From positions 1 through 6,210 of the forward strand of contig JAGLTN010000487.1 in NCBI GenBank assembly GCA_023135255.1: a stretch of DNA of 6,210 nucleotides, in the 5' to 3' direction. Under the pieces are notes generated by a model. The model worked only from the letters and a program-made list of their open reading frames with translations. It was not told the DNA's origin and did no database searches. Every line of letters begins with the position of its first letter. The stretch's first letter is position 1. This DNA is from Planctomycetota bacterium. Lineage in GTDB: Bacteria; Planctomycetota; Phycisphaerae; Sedimentisphaerales; Anaerobacaceae. The translations under genes were made by a program, and so were the position numbers. Shown here piece after piece: positions 5,426 through 6,210 of the stretch.

Positions 5426-6210
5426 ATGGATACGCTTTTGCTCATGCTTATTTGCGGAGGCGGGTATTTTATTGCTTATCACACTTACGGCAAATTTCTT
5501 GCCAGGAAAATTTTTAAACTAAGGCCTGATGCGAAAGTCCCTTCAGCTGAGCTTGCCGACGGGACTGATTATGTGCCGACCAGAAAGGGTATTATCTTTG
5601 GTCATCATTATACATCGATTGCCGGCACGGGGCCTATCGTGGGACCTGCGATCGGGATCATCTGGGGCTGGCTTCCCGCGATACTCTGGGTTTTTTTCGG
5701 CTGTATTTTTATGGGGGCGGTCCACGATTTTGGCACTTTGATAGTGTCGATGCGAAACGACGGTAAGAGCATTTCCGAGATCGCTTCAAGGTATATCAAT
5801 GCCAGGGTCAGGTTTATTTTCTTTGCGATCGTGTTTTTGACATTGCTTTTGATTATTGCGGTTTTCGGCGTTGTTATTGCTGCGGTCTTTACGGGTTTTC
5901 CAACAGCGGTCTGGCCTGTCTGGCTTCAGATACCAATAGCGGTACTTCTCGGCTTTGCAGTTTATAAAAAGTCGGCGCCTGTTATCATTTCCACTGTGAT
6001 TGCGGTTATTGCAATGTATGTTTGTATTTTAGTTGGCAGTTTTAACCCGGTAACGATCGGCACTGTTTTTGGATTGCCGTCGACCGGGGTATGGGTGATC
6101 GTTTTGTTGATTTATGCATGGATAGCATCGACGCTTCCGGTGACAACTTTGCTTCAGCCGAGGGATTATATTAATGCCTGGCAGCTTTTTATTGCGATGG
6201 GGTTGCTGGT
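5426..6210 (+). CDS. cstA: CstA-family carbon starvation / pyruvate or peptide transporter, 3' end outside window
   Basis: CstA-family proteins are large inner-membrane transporters. E. coli CstA and BtsT take up pyruvate, and CstA has also been linked to peptide use during carbon starvation. Only the first 261 residues are in the window; the frame is still open at the last base. Family blocks are clear: YVPTRKGIIFGHHYTS (49-64), IAGTGPIVGPAIGIIWGWLP (65-84), GAVHDFGTLIVSMRN (97-111) and LQPRDYIN (243-250). Hydrophobic segments at about 4-20, 67-95, 130-155, 168-203 and 222-240 fit a polytopic protein. ATG 5426 is supported by AAGGAG at 5412-5417, which overlaps the der stop codon, so the two genes are probably one operon with coupled translation. 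The substrate here cannot be told from the fragment. E. coli CstA is about 700 residues; shorter CstA-like forms near 480-600 also exist. Confidence 0.93.
   Translation, partial: MDTLLLMLICGGGYFIAYHTYGKFLARKIFKLRPDAKVPSAELADGTDYVPTRKGIIFGHHYTSIAGTGPIVGPAIGIIWGWLPAILWVFFGCIFMGAVHDFGTLIVSMRNDGKSISEIASRYINARVRFIFFAIVFLTLLLIIAVFGVVIAAVFTGFPTAVWPVWLQIPIAVLLGFAVYKKSAPVIISTVIAVIAMYVCILVGSFNPVTIGTVFGLPSTGVWVIVLLIYAWIASTLPVTTLLQPRDYINAWQLFIAMGLL

Noticed and set aside
5529..5799. Short frames on both strands over the start of the transporter gene
   Set aside because: They are shadows of the open CstA-family frame, which shows clear family motifs throughout.

Overview
The window (6210 bases) is most probably chromosomal DNA of a Gram-negative-type bacterium. 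Two lipoprotein signal sequences, one on an MltA-type murein hydrolase, point to a double-membrane cell. The Der GTPase has a second P-loop of the form GKRNSGKS and a C-terminal half of the kind I associate with Planctomycetota (perhaps the Phycisphaerae side). That lineage call is inference from remembered family patterns and is moderate at best. All supported genes lie on the + strand.

Region 1 (1-2068): a cell-envelope pair. After a candidate promoter at 53-81 comes an MltA-family lytic transglycosylase lipoprotein (180-1391), then a weak hairpin, then a small predicted lipoprotein with an NTF2-like C-terminal half (1496-2068). The second protein has no recognisable specific function.

Region 2 (2069-4084): an accessory-looking, AT-richer stretch rich in repeats. 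A zeta-toxin-like P-loop kinase (2406-3011) overlaps by 23 bases a 58-residue basic partner (2989-3165), giving a toxin-antitoxin-like pair. The pair sits between two direct copies of a roughly 92-base repeat (repeat A, 2146-2237 and 3167-3259). A second, more diverged repeat (repeat B, 2249-2385 and 3955-4087) carries the promoter and leader of the kinase gene and again the promoter and leader of der. A shorter relative of its promoter core lies before the DUF488 gene (3464-3898). So three consecutive transcription units start from visibly related promoters, two of them preceded by repeat A.

Region 3 (4085-6210): a housekeeping unit. der, the two-domain GTPase of 50S ribosome assembly, is followed after 12 bases by a CstA-family carbon-starvation/transport membrane protein. 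That gene has a strong Shine-Dalgarno sequence overlapping the der stop codon and runs off the end of the window. The two are probably co-transcribed from the repeat-B promoter.

Nothing here proves a new system. The best lead is the repeat-flanked kinase/partner cassette and the re-use of one promoter-leader sequence in front of the accessory genes and the conserved der gene. No tRNA, rRNA, CRISPR array, transposase gene or riboswitch was recognised.
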